The notes: generated by a model not told the origin, from the sequence alone. 64,000 nucleotides of DNA from Streptomyces sp. ICBB 8177 (GCF_003144095.1 NZ_NSKH01000004.1:414727-478726), one strand, 5' to 3'. Positions 34,942 to 44,210 are shown, numbered from the stretch's first letter. Numbers and translations: made by a program.

Positions 34942-35382
34942 GCTCAGGCACCTCAATATCTGCGTCGCGCGACGGGTTCGGCCGCCCGTACACCGACGGC
35001 ACGTGGAGCGACGAACCGCATATCGTCCACTGAGACGACCAGGCCGCCGCCCCAACGCCTGCGTGAACGGGGTAGCCGCCTGATAGCCGATCAGCGTGGC
35101 GTTCGCAGTCCGGTACGTCGCCGCAGTTACGTCTGGTCGGCATGGGGCAAACGCCCGTACTTCAGCGCGTCCGCAGTCCCGATGGCCGGGCTGTAAGTCG
35201 ACGGCGGCTGCGCGCGCACCAAGAGCATGGCGATCGTCACGTGCAGGTCCTTCAGCCGGGTCTCGCCGCCGCCGACCGAGGCGAACGCCTGATCGGCGCC
35301 AGTCCAGGAGCAAACCTCCAACAGCGCTCCGGTAGGCCGACGCGAGGGAGCATTGCCCCCACGGCCCCACGCCGCTGACCGC
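34942..35382. other. Gap of 440 bp
   Basis: It contains the promoter side of the Clp_N gene and no recognisable coding sequence. Confidence 0.45.
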
Positions 35383-35940
35383 CCTGGCCAGTCAGTTTCT
35401 GATCGCGCACCCGAAGGCTGATCAGCGCGGTGACGTCGAAGGCGGCAGCCTCGTAGATCATGGCGTGCCGAAACGCGGCGTCCGGGCCGGCGGCGGGTGC
35501 GAAGTAGACGGGCTCTGCCGCGGCCACCCGACCGACCCGCCCAGCTGCTGAGCCGTGGGCATCAGCCCGGACACAGAACCGGCCGCGGAGCCGTGCACCC
35601 CCGCCGGCACCAGAGCGAAGACCGAGGCGGTGAACGAGCCGCACGTGGCGCCGCCGAGAGCCAGGACCGGCAACGCCGCCCAGCGTCCGGCCGCCGTGCC
35701 GATGAGCGGCGCGAGAGCCAGGGCCGCCGTCCCGCCGACACCAGCGCCGAGACCGTGAGCATGGCCGAGCGGGCCGGCGTGGGTGCGCCACGGCTGCCCA
35801 GCACGGCCGCGGCCGCGAAGGGAGCCGACGTGACGTCGAGCAACCACACGAATGTCGCGCTCAGCACGACCGGCAGTACGAGCCGCCCGCCGCCACCGTC
35901 CGCGAGCCGTCCGCGCTCAGGAACGGGGAATGCTTCACGG
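35383..35940 (-). pseudogene. MFS transporter remnant
   Basis: Minus-strand pieces in three frames follow MFS order: LVLPVVLSATFVWLLDVTSA, then ALAPLIGTAAGRWAALPVLA with GVHGSAAGSVSGLMPTAQQL, and finally DAAFRHAMIYEAAAFDVTAL. At least two frameshifts break the gene and several of the usual helices are missing. It probably was a drug exporter of the 12-14 helix type located next to the hydrolase and LysR genes. Confidence 0.6.
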
Positions 35941-35952
35941 GCCGATGCCGGC

Positions 35953-36798
35953 TCACGAGGTGAGGGCCGCGGCGAGCTCGCCCGGCCGGGCTGCGAACGG
36001 GCTGTGGCTGCCGGGCAGGGTATGCACAGTGAACGGGTTGGCGGGGAAGGCCCGGTCGGCTTCCGCGATCATCAGGTCCTGCGCGGCCGGCGCCAGCGCC
36101 CGGTCCTCGGCGCACCGCAGGAACGTTCGTGGAACTCCTCCCCACCGTTCCGCCGTCAGGTTGACCGGAGTCGTCGGGAGCGCCAGGGGCAGATCAGGGC
36201 TCAGCGCGGACCGCCACCGGTCAAAGCGGTCCCGGGGGGTGTCGTGGTAGTGGGTTTCCCACAGTTCGTCGAGGTAGGCGGGATCCGGCGAGAGCGGGTT
36301 GATCCGTACGGCGCCCAGGGACTCGGGGTCGCCGAGGCTCAGGTTCTGGCCCAGCGCGGTGGCGTTCTCGGGTGAGCCCAGATAGTCGAAGAACCGCGGG
36401 CGCCCGCCCGGGACGAACGCGGACAGGTAGACGACCCGGTCCACCAACTCGGGCGCCCGCTCCGTGGCCAGAGACGCTGGACCGCCGCCCGCGCTGTGCG
36501 CGACGAGCACGACAGTGCCATAGCGACGCACCTGGCGCAGGACGCTCAGTACTGCCTCGGCGCAGTCGTCCATGGTCAGGAGGGCGAGCTGTGACTTCTC
36601 GGTCAGCAGGCCCGGCTGGCCCGGCAGCAGGTATCCGGTGGGCAGGGGTGCATCGAAGCCGTGCCCCGGCATGTCGACGGCCACGCTCGCAGCGCCCAGT
36701 CCGGCCAACGCACGCTGCGTCGCCGCCCACTGTCCGGAGCTGTGCCAGGCGCCGTGCACGAAAACGAAGACGGTGTCGGTCAGAGATACATTCCTCAT
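35953..36798 (-). CDS. Alpha/beta-hydrolase (esterase type)
   Basis: 281 residues. VFVFVHGAWHSSGQWAATQR contains the HG oxyanion motif, the nucleophile is in VLVAHSAGGGPAS, and the catalytic His in LPGSHSPFAA at the end. DMPGHGFDAPL is the usual family loop. It resembles the salicylate-esterase/MekB-like group that hydrolyses small esters. The gene is divergent from a LysR gene, with a dyad between them, so it is probably activated by that regulator. Start ATG at 36798; the ribosome-binding site is weak (GGGG). Confidence 0.88.
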   Translation of the reverse strand: MRNVSLTDTVFVFVHGAWHSSGQWAATQRALAGLGAASVAVDMPGHGFDAPLPTGYLLPGQPGLLTEKSQLALLTMDDCAEAVLSVLRQVRRYGTVVLVAHSAGGGPASLATERAPELVDRVVYLSAFVPGGRPRFFDYLGSPENATALGQNLSLGDPESLGAVRINPLSPDPAYLDELWETHYHDTPRDRFDRWRSALSPDLPLALPTTPVNLTAERWGGVPRTFLRCAEDRALAPAAQDLMIAEADRAFPANPFTVHTLPGSHSPFAARPGELAAALTS

Positions 36799-36856
36799 GG
36801 CCCCATTGCACACAGGAACCACAACGCCATCCATTCATAGATCTGGTAAGTGGCAT

Positions 36857-36879
36857 GGCAATATCTTTGAGGTATTGCC
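36857..36879 (+). promoter_or_regulatory. LysR-type binding dyad
   Basis: GGCAATATC (36857-36865) and GGTATTGCC (36871-36879) form an 8-of-9 inverted repeat with a 5-bp spacer, with T-N11-A inside. It lies between the divergent hydrolase and LysR genes, the usual regulator position. Confidence 0.65.
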
Positions 36880-36905
36880 GCCGGGCGACGGGATGGGGGC
36901 GGGTC

Positions 36906-37838
36906 ATGGAAGCGCGACACCTGCGGTACGCGGTCGCTCTCGCCGAGCACGAACACTTCGGCCGGGCTGCCGGCGAACTGGGCATCGCGCAGCCGCCGTT
37001 GTCCAAACAGATCGCGGACCTGGAGCGCGAGGTCGGGGCCCGGCTGTTCGACCGTACACGTCAGGGGGTGTTCCCGACCGCCGCCGGCGAGGCGTTCCTC
37101 GCGCGGGCACGCCGGGCGCTCGACGAGATCGCGGCGGCCAAGGCCGACGCGGGACGCGCCGCGCGTGGCGAGACGGGACGGCTGCGCCTCGGCTTCGTCG
37201 CCTCCGCGCTGCTCGACCCGCTGCCCGGCGTCCTGACCCGGTTCGGCCGGGAACGGCCCGACGTGAGACTGGAACTGCACGAGATGGCGACCAGCCGCAG
37301 CAGCCCGGCTCTCGTCGCCGGGGAGCTGGACGTGGCCGTCACCCTTGGGCCGCCACGGGGTGCCGGAGCCGAGCATCTCGTGTCCGTCCCGATCGGACGC
37401 GACCACGTGATCGCTGTGGTGAGTACGGTGCACCCGTACGCGGGTCAACCCTCGGTAAACGCCGACCAGTTGCAGCGACAGCCGCTGATCGTGTCGGCCG
37501 GCGAGGACGAGCCCGCTGTAGCCGCCGGGCTGCGCGCCCTGCTGGGCACGGACTCCTCGGCTCTCGATGGCGCGACCGTCGCGAGGGACGTGCACACGAT
37601 CATCGGCCTCGCCGCTTCCGGCGTGGGCGTCGGCCTGGGGCCGTCCCGCATGAGGGCGGTCCCGCGTCCCGGCGTGCGGTTTTGCGAAGTGACCCCGAGG
37701 ACGCCCCTGCCCGATCTTGTCCTGTCCTTCGCGGCCCGCGACCACTCCCCGGTGCTGCGCGCCTTCCTCGACACCATCCACAGGACCTGCCCCGTAGTCC
37801 GTGCCGCACTCAACGACCGGCTCCGGCCCCACACTTGA
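36906..37838 (+). CDS. LysR family regulator
   Basis: 310 residues. The winged HTH is RHLRYAVALAEHEHFGRAAG and ELGIAQPPLSKQIADLEREV, followed by a periplasmic-binding-like effector domain (LRLGFVASALLDPLPGVL, ELDVAVTLGPPRGAGAEHLV). It binds a small effector and controls the divergent hydrolase through the dyad at 36857-36879, and itself by autoregulation. The ATG is preceded by GGGGGCGGG. A very long parallel frame on the same strand is a shadow. Confidence 0.92.
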   Translation: MEARHLRYAVALAEHEHFGRAAGELGIAQPPLSKQIADLEREVGARLFDRTRQGVFPTAAGEAFLARARRALDEIAAAKADAGRAARGETGRLRLGFVASALLDPLPGVLTRFGRERPDVRLELHEMATSRSSPALVAGELDVAVTLGPPRGAGAEHLVSVPIGRDHVIAVVSTVHPYAGQPSVNADQLQRQPLIVSAGEDEPAVAAGLRALLGTDSSALDGATVARDVHTIIGLAASGVGVGLGPSRMRAVPRPGVRFCEVTPRTPLPDLVLSFAARDHSPVLRAFLDTIHRTCPVVRAALNDRLRPHT

Positions 37839-37873
37839 TTGAGGCCGGTCATGCCTACGCGCGCGTGTCCGGC

Positions 37874-38045
37874 CTACCGGCACGAGTCGCCGAACCGGTG
37901 GAACGCGGCCTGGCGGGTGACGCCGGGCAGGTCCCCGATCTCCTGCCGGGTGTGTCCGGCATCCCGCGACTGATGCACGGTCAGTTTCAGGACCCACTCC
38001 GCCAAGCGGTGGGTGGCGTCGGCGAGTTGCCCCAGGCCTCGCCAC
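37874..38045 (-). pseudogene. Helix-turn-helix protein fragment
   Basis: A minus-strand frame reads GQLADATHRLAEWVLKLTVH, then AGHTRQEIGDLPGVTRQAAF and HRFGDSC before a stop. The HTRQEIGD.LGVTRQAA.RRFG pattern is a common small HTH protein in Streptomyces. There is no start codon with a ribosome-binding site and the N-terminus is too short, so it is a remnant. Confidence 0.45.
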
Positions 38046-38167
38046 CGGATCGTCCCCCACCGTCGCCCGTTTCCCCTTCCTCCTCGCCACGGCCGTCAAC
38101 CGGCCGGCGTGATGCCCTGGCCCACCGGGCTCGCCAGGTCAGCCTGTTGGACACGCGAGGGTGGTCC

Positions 38168-38947
38168 TCATGCGGGCTTGGCGCCGGTGATGAGGCGTTC
38201 GGTGCGGAACAGGGCGGTCACAAGGCGCCAGGCGATCGTGTCGATGAGCAGCAGGACGGCGCCGATGGTTACGGCGACGGTGGTGGTGGGTTTGATGACG
38301 TCGAAGCCCACCAGCGCTGTTATCGCGAGCGGCGGGAGGCTGGCGAGCGAGCTGAGTTGCTGCGCGACGCGGACGTCGCCGGCGCGGGTGGAGACGGCGA
38401 TGGCGGCCCAGATGGACCAGAGTGCCAGCAGCGGCGTGAACAGGAACTGGGCGACGATCCTGGGGGTTTCGAAGATGTCGTGCGCCACGTTCGGGTGTGC
38501 GAAGAGCCCGACCGCGGCGAGGAAGACACCGTACATCGTGTACGCGACCCCGAGTGCCGGCAGGAAGACCGCCAACGCTTTGCCGAGCAGGAGTTCGGCC
38601 GGGCGGATCGGGGTGGTCAACACGGGCTCCAGGGTGCCCTGCTCGCGCTCGCCGACCACCGCGTAGGAGGCGACCACCGCCGGCACCAGCGCGGGGATCA
38701 GCATCAGTTCCAACGTCGCGACGCCGACCAGGGTGTCGAGTTTGGACGCCGGGGCGTTCGCCGGGAGTTTGAAGACGGTGATCACCGGCTCGATCATGAA
38801 CAGCAGTGGCATCACCGCCATGGTGGTGGCGATGAGGCGATTGCGCCGCAGGTCGTTCAGTTCCTTGCGCACCAGGGCCCGGACCCTGCTCCAGCTGAGG
38901 CGGCCCCTGGTCCGGTCGCTGGGCGGCAGCGGTGTCTGGCTCGTCAT
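38168..38947 (-). CDS. ABC-2 type permease (NatB-like)
   Basis: 259 residues with an N-terminal cytoplasmic segment (VRALVRKELNDLRRNRLIAT), then six or so hydrophobic helices and the family block SYAVVGEREQGTLEPVLTTP. This is the NatB-type exporter subunit. The ATG overlaps the stop of the ATPase gene upstream by 4 nt, so the pair forms a heteromeric exporter; ions such as Na+ or a toxic compound are possible substrates, unresolved here. Confidence 0.9.
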   Translation of the reverse strand: MTSQTPLPPSDRTRGRLSWSRVRALVRKELNDLRRNRLIATTMAVMPLLFMIEPVITVFKLPANAPASKLDTLVGVATLELMLIPALVPAVVASYAVVGEREQGTLEPVLTTPIRPAELLLGKALAVFLPALGVAYTMYGVFLAAVGLFAHPNVAHDIFETPRIVAQFLFTPLLALWSIWAAIAVSTRAGDVRVAQQLSSLASLPPLAITALVGFDVIKPTTTVAVTIGAVLLLIDTIAWRLVTALFRTERLITGAKPA

Positions 38948-39939
38948 CGTGCCTGCGCCTCCACGTCCTCGTCGATGAGTTGCAGATAGACGTCCTGAAG
39001 TGAGTGGCGTGACGGTTTCAACGCGAGCAGGTCAGCGCCCTCGGTGACCACGGCGCGGGCCACGGCGGGGGCCGCCAGGTCCGGGTCGGTGATGGTCAGC
39101 ACGTAGTTGGCACAGTCCTCCGGGCCGTGCCCCGGGCTCCAGCCGTCGACTCCCGGCAGACCCGTGAAGACGCGGTCGGGCTCGGTGAGCGCCGCTCGGG
39201 TGGTGACCTCGAGGGTCTTGGCGAACAGTCGCTCGCGCAGTTCGTCGGGGCGTCCGATGGTGCGCAGCGTGGTGTTCAGGATGCCGACGCGGTCGCACAG
39301 GGCCTCGGCCTCGGCAAGGCGATGCGTGGTGAGGAAGATGGTGACACCGCGGTTGCGCAGCCTGTCGATCAGCTGGTGGACGTCCCGGGCGGCCAGCGGG
39401 TCCAAGCCGGAGGTCGGCTCGTCCAGGAACAGGATGCGGGGGTCGCTCAACAGGGCTCGGGCAAGCCCGACCCGCTGGCGCAGGCCCTTCGAGAGCGAAC
39501 GGCACAGGTCGTCGGCGCGATCGAGCAGGTTGACGGCCCGCAAGCAGCGCTCGATGCGGGTTCGCCGGTCGTCGAGTCCGTACAGGCCGGCGAAGAAGTC
39601 CAGGTTCTCGGCGACGCTGAGGCGCAGATACAGGCCGGGCGATTCGGGCATGACAGCGATCCGCCGGCGGATCTCGCCGCTGTTGGCGGGGCTCAGGGCC
39701 AAGCCGGCGACCGTCGCAGACCCGGAGGTCGGGAACAGCAGGGTCCCGAGGGTCCTGACAGTCGTGCTCTTCCCGGCCCCGTTCGGCCCGAGGAAGCCGA
39801 ACACCTCCCCGTAGTCGACCGAGAAGGTCACGTCGGCGAACGCGGTACGTCCGCCGAAGCGCTTGGTCAGCCCGTCGACGACGATGGCCGCCCCGGAGGG
39901 CGGGGCCTGGTTGCGCGTATCAGCGCTCTCTCGTTCCAC
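38944..39939 (-). CDS. ABC transporter ATP-binding subunit (NatA-like)
   Basis: 331 residues. Walker A is GPNGAGKST, the signature is SLSKGLRQRVGLARA, Walker B is ILFLDEPTSGLD, and the H-loop is FLTTHRLAEAE. The C-terminal ~90 residues form the extra domain of drug/natrium-export ATPases. It energises the overlapping permease gene. Its GTG start at 39939 is only 5 nt from a perfect 14-bp palindrome, leaving no room for a normal ribosome-binding site; the transcript may be leaderless. Confidence 0.92.
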   Translation of the reverse strand: MERESADTRNQAPPSGAAIVVDGLTKRFGGRTAFADVTFSVDYGEVFGFLGPNGAGKSTTVRTLGTLLFPTSGSATVAGLALSPANSGEIRRRIAVMPESPGLYLRLSVAENLDFFAGLYGLDDRRTRIERCLRAVNLLDRADDLCRSLSKGLRQRVGLARALLSDPRILFLDEPTSGLDPLAARDVHQLIDRLRNRGVTIFLTTHRLAEAEALCDRVGILNTTLRTIGRPDELRERLFAKTLEVTTRAALTEPDRVFTGLPGVDGWSPGHGPEDCANYVLTITDPDLAAPAVARAVVTEGADLLALKPSRHSLQDVYLQLIDEDVEAQAR

Positions 39940-39944
39940 TCTTT

Positions 39945-39958
39945 AAGTGATATCACTT
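39945..39958. promoter_or_regulatory. Perfect palindromic operator
   Basis: AAGTGATATCACTT is a perfect 14-bp palindrome immediately upstream of the ABC ATPase start. The regulator is not encoded next to it; GntR- or PadR-type proteins use similar sites. Confidence 0.6.
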
Positions 39959-40419
39959 TGATGTCTGGTAGGCCAGGCCCCTGCAGGAACGGGACGTGTC
40001 CGCCGCGCAGTAGCACTGCGGGAGTGCGGCGCGGTCGGCCGCGCCGAGGTCCGATCGGGCCGGCGGGCTTGCCCTGCGTGCGGGCGGACAATTCCCACAG
40101 ACGGCTACGTCCCGGTTCCGCCGGGACGTAGCCTCTCGACGCATGGGAAAACGAACTCGTCGAGGAACAGGCCGAAGGTCATCGCCGCGGCACTCACTGA
40201 CCGGGTCACAGTGAGTGGCGCCATCCGCTTCACGAAAGCAGCCACGGCCGCTGGGGTTCGCCCCCTGATCGAAGCGGATCTGGCCGTTGCGCCGGTCACC
40301 GCCCGTACCCGCCTGGCACGGGCCGCCGCGCTGGGCCCGCATCCCGTTGCGCGGTGGACAGCATGTGGTGGAGGCGCGGTGGCGGGGGACGGTGCCGGCC
40401 CGGTCGGCGGCCGTAGAAC
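39959..40419. other. Gap between two ABC operons
   Basis: About 460 bp with no recognisable gene apart from the VOC fragment at its right end. Confidence 0.45.
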
Positions 40420-40478
40420 TGGCGGCTGACCTTCAAGTCCTCGACACTCAATGTCACCAGGTTCCACTGCTGGTTCAC
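40420..40478 (-). pseudogene. VOC/glyoxalase N-terminal fragment
   Basis: From a GTG at 40478 the minus strand reads MNQQWNLVTLSVEDLKVSRQ then FYG, the first beta-alpha unit of a VOC-fold protein. Immediately after, the sequence stops resembling the family and the frame becomes Arg/Pro-rich. A truncated gene. Confidence 0.45.
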
Positions 40479-40596
40479 GGATCGCCCCCTTGCGTCAGCA
40501 GGAGATCGATGTCCGGCCGTGACGCCACCGCCAGGACAGGGCAGATGTTGCCTGATGCGGCACTGAAACTCCCAGGAACAGGCGGTTTTGAGAGCT

Positions 40597-41481
40597 TCAG
40601 GTCCGGGTTGTGGCGCGGTCGATGACGGTCATCTTCTCTTCGAGGGTGGCGGTGACTTCGAGGACGTCACCTCGGATCCCGGCGGCGTCGAGAGCGTCGC
40701 GGACGGTTTGGGGTGAGGTGTCGGCGAGGCGTACGCGGCGGCCGGTGAGGGTGACTGGCAGGCCGGCGGTGTCGAGGGCGGCGAAGGCCGCGGCCCAGTC
40801 GTCGGTGTCGACTTCGCAGGCGGTGGTGTCGGCGATGATGTCGCGTTCGGTGCCGGAGGCGACTGCCTCGCCGTGGGACATCAGGACGAGTCGGTCGCAC
40901 TGCTGGGCTTCTTGCATGTAGTGGGTGGTGACCAGGACGCCCGAGCCCTTTTCGGCCTGTTCGTGGACGGTGTCCCACAGGCGGGCGCGGCCGAGGGGTT
41001 CGACGCCGGAGGTGGGTTCGTCAAGGACGAGGAGTTCGGGCTGGTGGGCCAGGGCGATGGTGAAGGCGAGCTGGCGTTGCAGGCCGAGTCCGATCTCGGA
41101 GACGAGGCGGTGTTCGACGGCGGTGAGTGCCGGGTCGAGGGCGGGTGGCTGGGAGGCGAAGGCGGCCGAAGCGAAGGCAATGTTCTCGGCGACGGTGAGG
41201 GTTTCCCACAGGCCGAGGCCCTGAGGGACGTAGCCGAGGCGCTGTCTGGTCGTGCGGTCCGGGGCCCGGCCGAAGGCGAGCACGTGGCCCTCGGTGGGGA
41301 CGACCAGACCGAGCAGAGTGCGGATGAGGGTGGTCTTTCCGGCTCCGTTGGCACCGAGAAGGCCGACGATCTCACCCGGTTCCACGTGCATGGTGACGTT
41401 GTTGACGGCGGTGAAGTCGCCGAAGCGTTTGGTGACGGCGTCGGCGCCGATCAGGATGTCCGGGGTGGCGGGGGCGTTCAT
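40597..41481 (-). CDS. ABC ATPase A (YbhF-like half)
   Basis: 294 residues. Walker A LLGANGAGKTT, signature GLQRQLAFTIAL, Walker B LLVLDEPTSGVE, H-loop VTTHYMQEAQQ, and a C-terminal ~80-residue domain. Its signature has L-Q-R-Q instead of SGGQ, a known variation of such exporters. With the next ATPase it corresponds to the two halves of E. coli YbhF, which is one fused protein. It lies 1 nt after the stop of ATPase B. Confidence 0.9.
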   Translation of the reverse strand: MNAPATPDILIGADAVTKRFGDFTAVNNVTMHVEPGEIVGLLGANGAGKTTLIRTLLGLVVPTEGHVLAFGRAPDRTTRQRLGYVPQGLGLWETLTVAENIAFASAAFASQPPALDPALTAVEHRLVSEIGLGLQRQLAFTIALAHQPELLVLDEPTSGVEPLGRARLWDTVHEQAEKGSGVLVTTHYMQEAQQCDRLVLMSHGEAVASGTERDIIADTTACEVDTDDWAAAFAALDTAGLPVTLTGRRVRLADTSPQTVRDALDAAGIRGDVLEVTATLEEKMTVIDRATTRT

Positions 41482-41482
41482 G

Positions 41483-42340
41483 TCAGGACTCCTGCTGCTG
41501 GTCGGCGAGAGTGAGAGCGATGACTGCGTCCTCCATGTCGGCGGGGATCGGCTGCTCACCGGGGCGGGGCGGGCCGGGGTGCCAGGAGCGGGTCTGGCGG
41601 CCGCGTCGCCAGGACAGTTCGGGCTCGCCCGAGGGGGCGGTGCCGGTGGTCAGGGTGCCGGGGGTGTGGGTGAGGATGTCCTGCGGTGGGCCGAAGGCCA
41701 GGGCGTGGCCGCGGTCCAGCACCAGGCAGTTGGAGGAACGTTCGGCTTCGTCGAGGTAGCTGGTCGCCATGACGACGGCGGTGCCGGCGGCGGCGGCGCG
41801 GGAGATCAGGCGCCACAGGTCGACGCGGCTGACCGGGTCGACGCCGGTGCTCGGCTCGTCCAGGACGAGGAGTTCCGGGTCGTGGAAGATGGCCATGCAG
41901 AAGGCGAGTTTCTGCCGCATGCCGCCGGACAGAGCGCCTGCGAGCCGGTCGGTGGCACGGTCCAGACCCGCGGTCCCGAGCAGCGCGGTGCGCCGCTCCT
42001 CGAGGGCGGTGCCGGTGATGTGGTGGGCGGCCGCGACGAAGGCGATGTTCTCGTCGACGGTGAGTTCCCGCCAGACGCCGGACGCGCCGGTCGGCATGAA
42101 TCCGCAGGCGGTGGCCTCGGGTGCGATCACCCGCCCGGACTGAGGGCGGATCCGGCCCACGAGAGTGCGTAGCAAAGTGGTCTTGCCTGCGCCGTCGCCA
42201 CCGACGACTGCGGCGACCTGACCGGGAACCGCTGTGAGTGTGATGTCGTTCAGAGCGGTGGTGTCGCCGAATGCGACGGTGACGTGGTCCGTCCCCCACG
42301 GGGCGGGGCCGGCGCCTGAGACGTCGCGGGGGAAGCTCAT
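41483..42340 (-). CDS. ABC ATPase B (YbhF-like half)
   Basis: 285 residues. Walker A VVGGDGAGKTT (GGDGAGKT, as in YbhF-type first domains), signature LSGGMRQKLAFCMA, Walker B LLVLDEPSTGVD, H-loop ATSYLDEAERS: the usual His is Tyr, suggesting this half may hydrolyse ATP poorly. Its ATG overlaps the permease stop (ATGA). The C-terminal ~30 residues match the end of YbhF halves (DAVIALTLADQQ). Together with ATPase A and the permease it makes an exporter under the divergent TetR gene. Confidence 0.9.
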   Translation of the reverse strand: MSFPRDVSGAGPAPWGTDHVTVAFGDTTALNDITLTAVPGQVAAVVGGDGAGKTTLLRTLVGRIRPQSGRVIAPEATACGFMPTGASGVWRELTVDENIAFVAAAHHITGTALEERRTALLGTAGLDRATDRLAGALSGGMRQKLAFCMAIFHDPELLVLDEPSTGVDPVSRVDLWRLISRAAAAGTAVVMATSYLDEAERSSNCLVLDRGHALAFGPPQDILTHTPGTLTTGTAPSGEPELSWRRGRQTRSWHPGPPRPGEQPIPADMEDAVIALTLADQQQES

Positions 42341-43428
42341 CGCGCGCTCCCGGTCGCGGCGGGGGCGCGGGTGGCCTTGGGAGCTGACGGGGCCAGGTCG
42401 CGGCGGAAGCGCAGAACGGCCGCCGTGAACACCAGGCCAGCCATGCCGGCCAGGACACCGAGCGGCAGGGCGAGGGAGGAGAGGGGCGCGTCGCGGAGCA
42501 TGACACCGTTGGAGATCATGTTGAAGTACGTGAGCGGGAAAAGGTAACCGATCCAGCGCACTCCGGCGGCCATCGCCGCGAGTGGGAAGATCATCCCGGA
42601 AAGCAGAATCTGGGGCATCATCGTCATCAGCGCCATCTGCATGGCCTGCCCCTGGTTCTGGGACACGGACGAGATCAGTACGCCGATCCCGAGCACGGTG
42701 AACAGGAAGAGGGCGGCCCCGAGCGCGAGGACGGCCAGGTTCCCGGCGAACGGTACGCCGAAGAGCAAGCAGCCGAGCACGGTCACCAGGATCATGTCGA
42801 AGGCGGCGAGCACGAAGTAAGGGGCGATCTTTCCGACGATCACGTCGGACGCCTTGAACGGCATCACCGCCAGCTGTTCGAGCGTGCCGGCCTGACGCTC
42901 CCTCACCAGGCCGATTGCGGTGATGATCGTGCCGATGAACGCCATGATCATGCCGACCAGCGCGGGCACCATCACCCATGAGGTCTTCATCCCCGGATTG
43001 AACAGCACTTGAGGCTTGAGCTGCCCGCCGGTGGCAGCGGCGGCCGCTGCGGCGGACTGCGCGGAGAACAGGTTCGAGCCGTCCACCAGCACCGTGGCGG
43101 GACCGGCGGCATCCGTGGTGACCACGACCGCACCGGCGTCCTGGGCGCGCAGGGCTTCCTTGCCGTCCTGAGAGGTACCCGAGGGGTCGACCTTCTTCAC
43201 AACGAAGGGCGCTTTGAGCCGAGCGGCGACCTGTTCGGCCTTCGGGCCGACGACCTGCGTGGGCACATCGTCGACCTTGAAGTTGGCGGCGTAGCCGAAC
43301 ACGACCAGCAGGACCAGCGGCAAGGCGATGATCATCACCATGGTCCGGCGGTCGCGACGCAGTTCGAGGAACTCTTTGAGGATCATCGCCCACACAGGGG
43401 CCACCGCCTTCTTCGTGCGCCCAGCCAC
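42337..43428 (-). CDS. ABC-2 type permease (YbhS/R-like)
   Basis: About 363 residues from the GTG at 43428. An N-terminal helix (MVMIIALPLVLLVVFGYAAN), an extracytoplasmic region of ~130 residues, and five further helices with the block GLVRERQAGTLEQLAVMPFK give the YhhJ/YbhR permease type. A second permease, present in E. coli YbhS, is not seen here. The frame is open to 43581, but that would run into the divergent TetR gene, so the start is uncertain; the GTG before AGRTKKAVAPVWAMIL is the most reasonable. Confidence 0.87.
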   Translation of the reverse strand: MAGRTKKAVAPVWAMILKEFLELRRDRRTMVMIIALPLVLLVVFGYAANFKVDDVPTQVVGPKAEQVAARLKAPFVVKKVDPSGTSQDGKEALRAQDAGAVVVTTDAAGPATVLVDGSNLFSAQSAAAAAAATGGQLKPQVLFNPGMKTSWVMVPALVGMIMAFIGTIITAIGLVRERQAGTLEQLAVMPFKASDVIVGKIAPYFVLAAFDMILVTVLGCLLFGVPFAGNLAVLALGAALFLFTVLGIGVLISSVSQNQGQAMQMALMTMMPQILLSGMIFPLAAMAAGVRWIGYLFPLTYFNMISNGVMLRDAPLSSLALPLGVLAGMAGLVFTAAVLRFRRDLAPSAPKATRAPAATGSAR

Positions 43429-43544
43429 CAGGGCAGGGACGTGCCGGTCTGGCCTGCCTCGGGCTCGTTCGGCCTGAGGCGCCGTCAGCGTAGAAACGGT
43501 GGTCCTGGCATTGCAACCGGCGTTTAATTTATTAGTGTCACGGT

Positions 43545-44210
43545 GTGAACGAGCACACCCCTGCCTCCGCAACCCCGCCATCCGGACGACGACCCGGCCG
43601 TCCCACAGGGCGCCGCTCCGGAGACCGCACGACCCGCGACCGCATCCTCACAGCGGCCCGGCAGCAGTTCGCCCAGGGCTCCTACGCCGGCACCACCATT
43701 CGCGCCGTCGCAGCGGAGGCCCAGGTCAATCCCGCACTGGTGATCCACTACTTCGGCAGCAAGCGAGACCTCTTCGCAGAGACCCTGCGCCTCCCCCTGC
43801 ACCTGCGCGACCAGGTCGCCGCCCTCGTACGCGCCGATCCCGAGACCGCGGGGGAGCACGTGGTCCGCCTCTTCCTCGGCACATGGAACAACCCCACCAC
43901 CCGTGCACCACTGGCCGCGATGATGCGCTCCGTCTTCTCCGACGAAGAAGCCGCCGAGGCCCTGGGGCAGTTCCTTTCCGTGCACATGATCGGGCCGGTC
44001 GTGGCCGCGTCCGGCCGCGACCGGCCCGACCTGCGCGTCACCCTGATCGCAGGCCATCTGGTCGGGCTGGCCATCGGCAGGCACGTCCTGGGCGTCACCC
44101 CCCTGGCCTCCGCGGCCCTCGAAGACCTGATCGCCTGCGTGGCCCCGGTCGTGCAGCACTACCTCACCGGAGACCTCCCCAGCCCGGCGCCCGGCCGTCG
44201 CAGCCGATGA
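43545..44210 (+). CDS. TetR family regulator of the ABC exporter
   Basis: 221 residues. The HTH is ILTAARQQFAQGSYAGTTIR and AVAAEAQVNPALVIHYFGSK, with the FYHYF-type recognition helix. The C-terminal domain resembles CecR/YbiH-type regulators, which in E. coli sit beside ybhFSR, matching the divergent neighbours. The GTG start lacks a Shine-Dalgarno and lies just after TTTAATTTATTAGTG, so the mRNA is probably leaderless; the 116-bp divergent region should carry its operator. Confidence 0.9.
   Translation: MNEHTPASATPPSGRRPGRPTGRRSGDRTTRDRILTAARQQFAQGSYAGTTIRAVAAEAQVNPALVIHYFGSKRDLFAETLRLPLHLRDQVAALVRADPETAGEHVVRLFLGTWNNPTTRAPLAAMMRSVFSDEEAAEALGQFLSVHMIGPVVAASGRDRPDLRVTLIAGHLVGLAIGRHVLGVTPLASAALEDLIACVAPVVQHYLTGDLPSPAPGRRSR

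Noticed and set aside
36572-38989. An 805-codon plus-strand open frame
   Set aside because: It crosses the LysR gene and the minus-strand permease in wrong frames and reads as Arg/Pro/Gly-rich nonsense.
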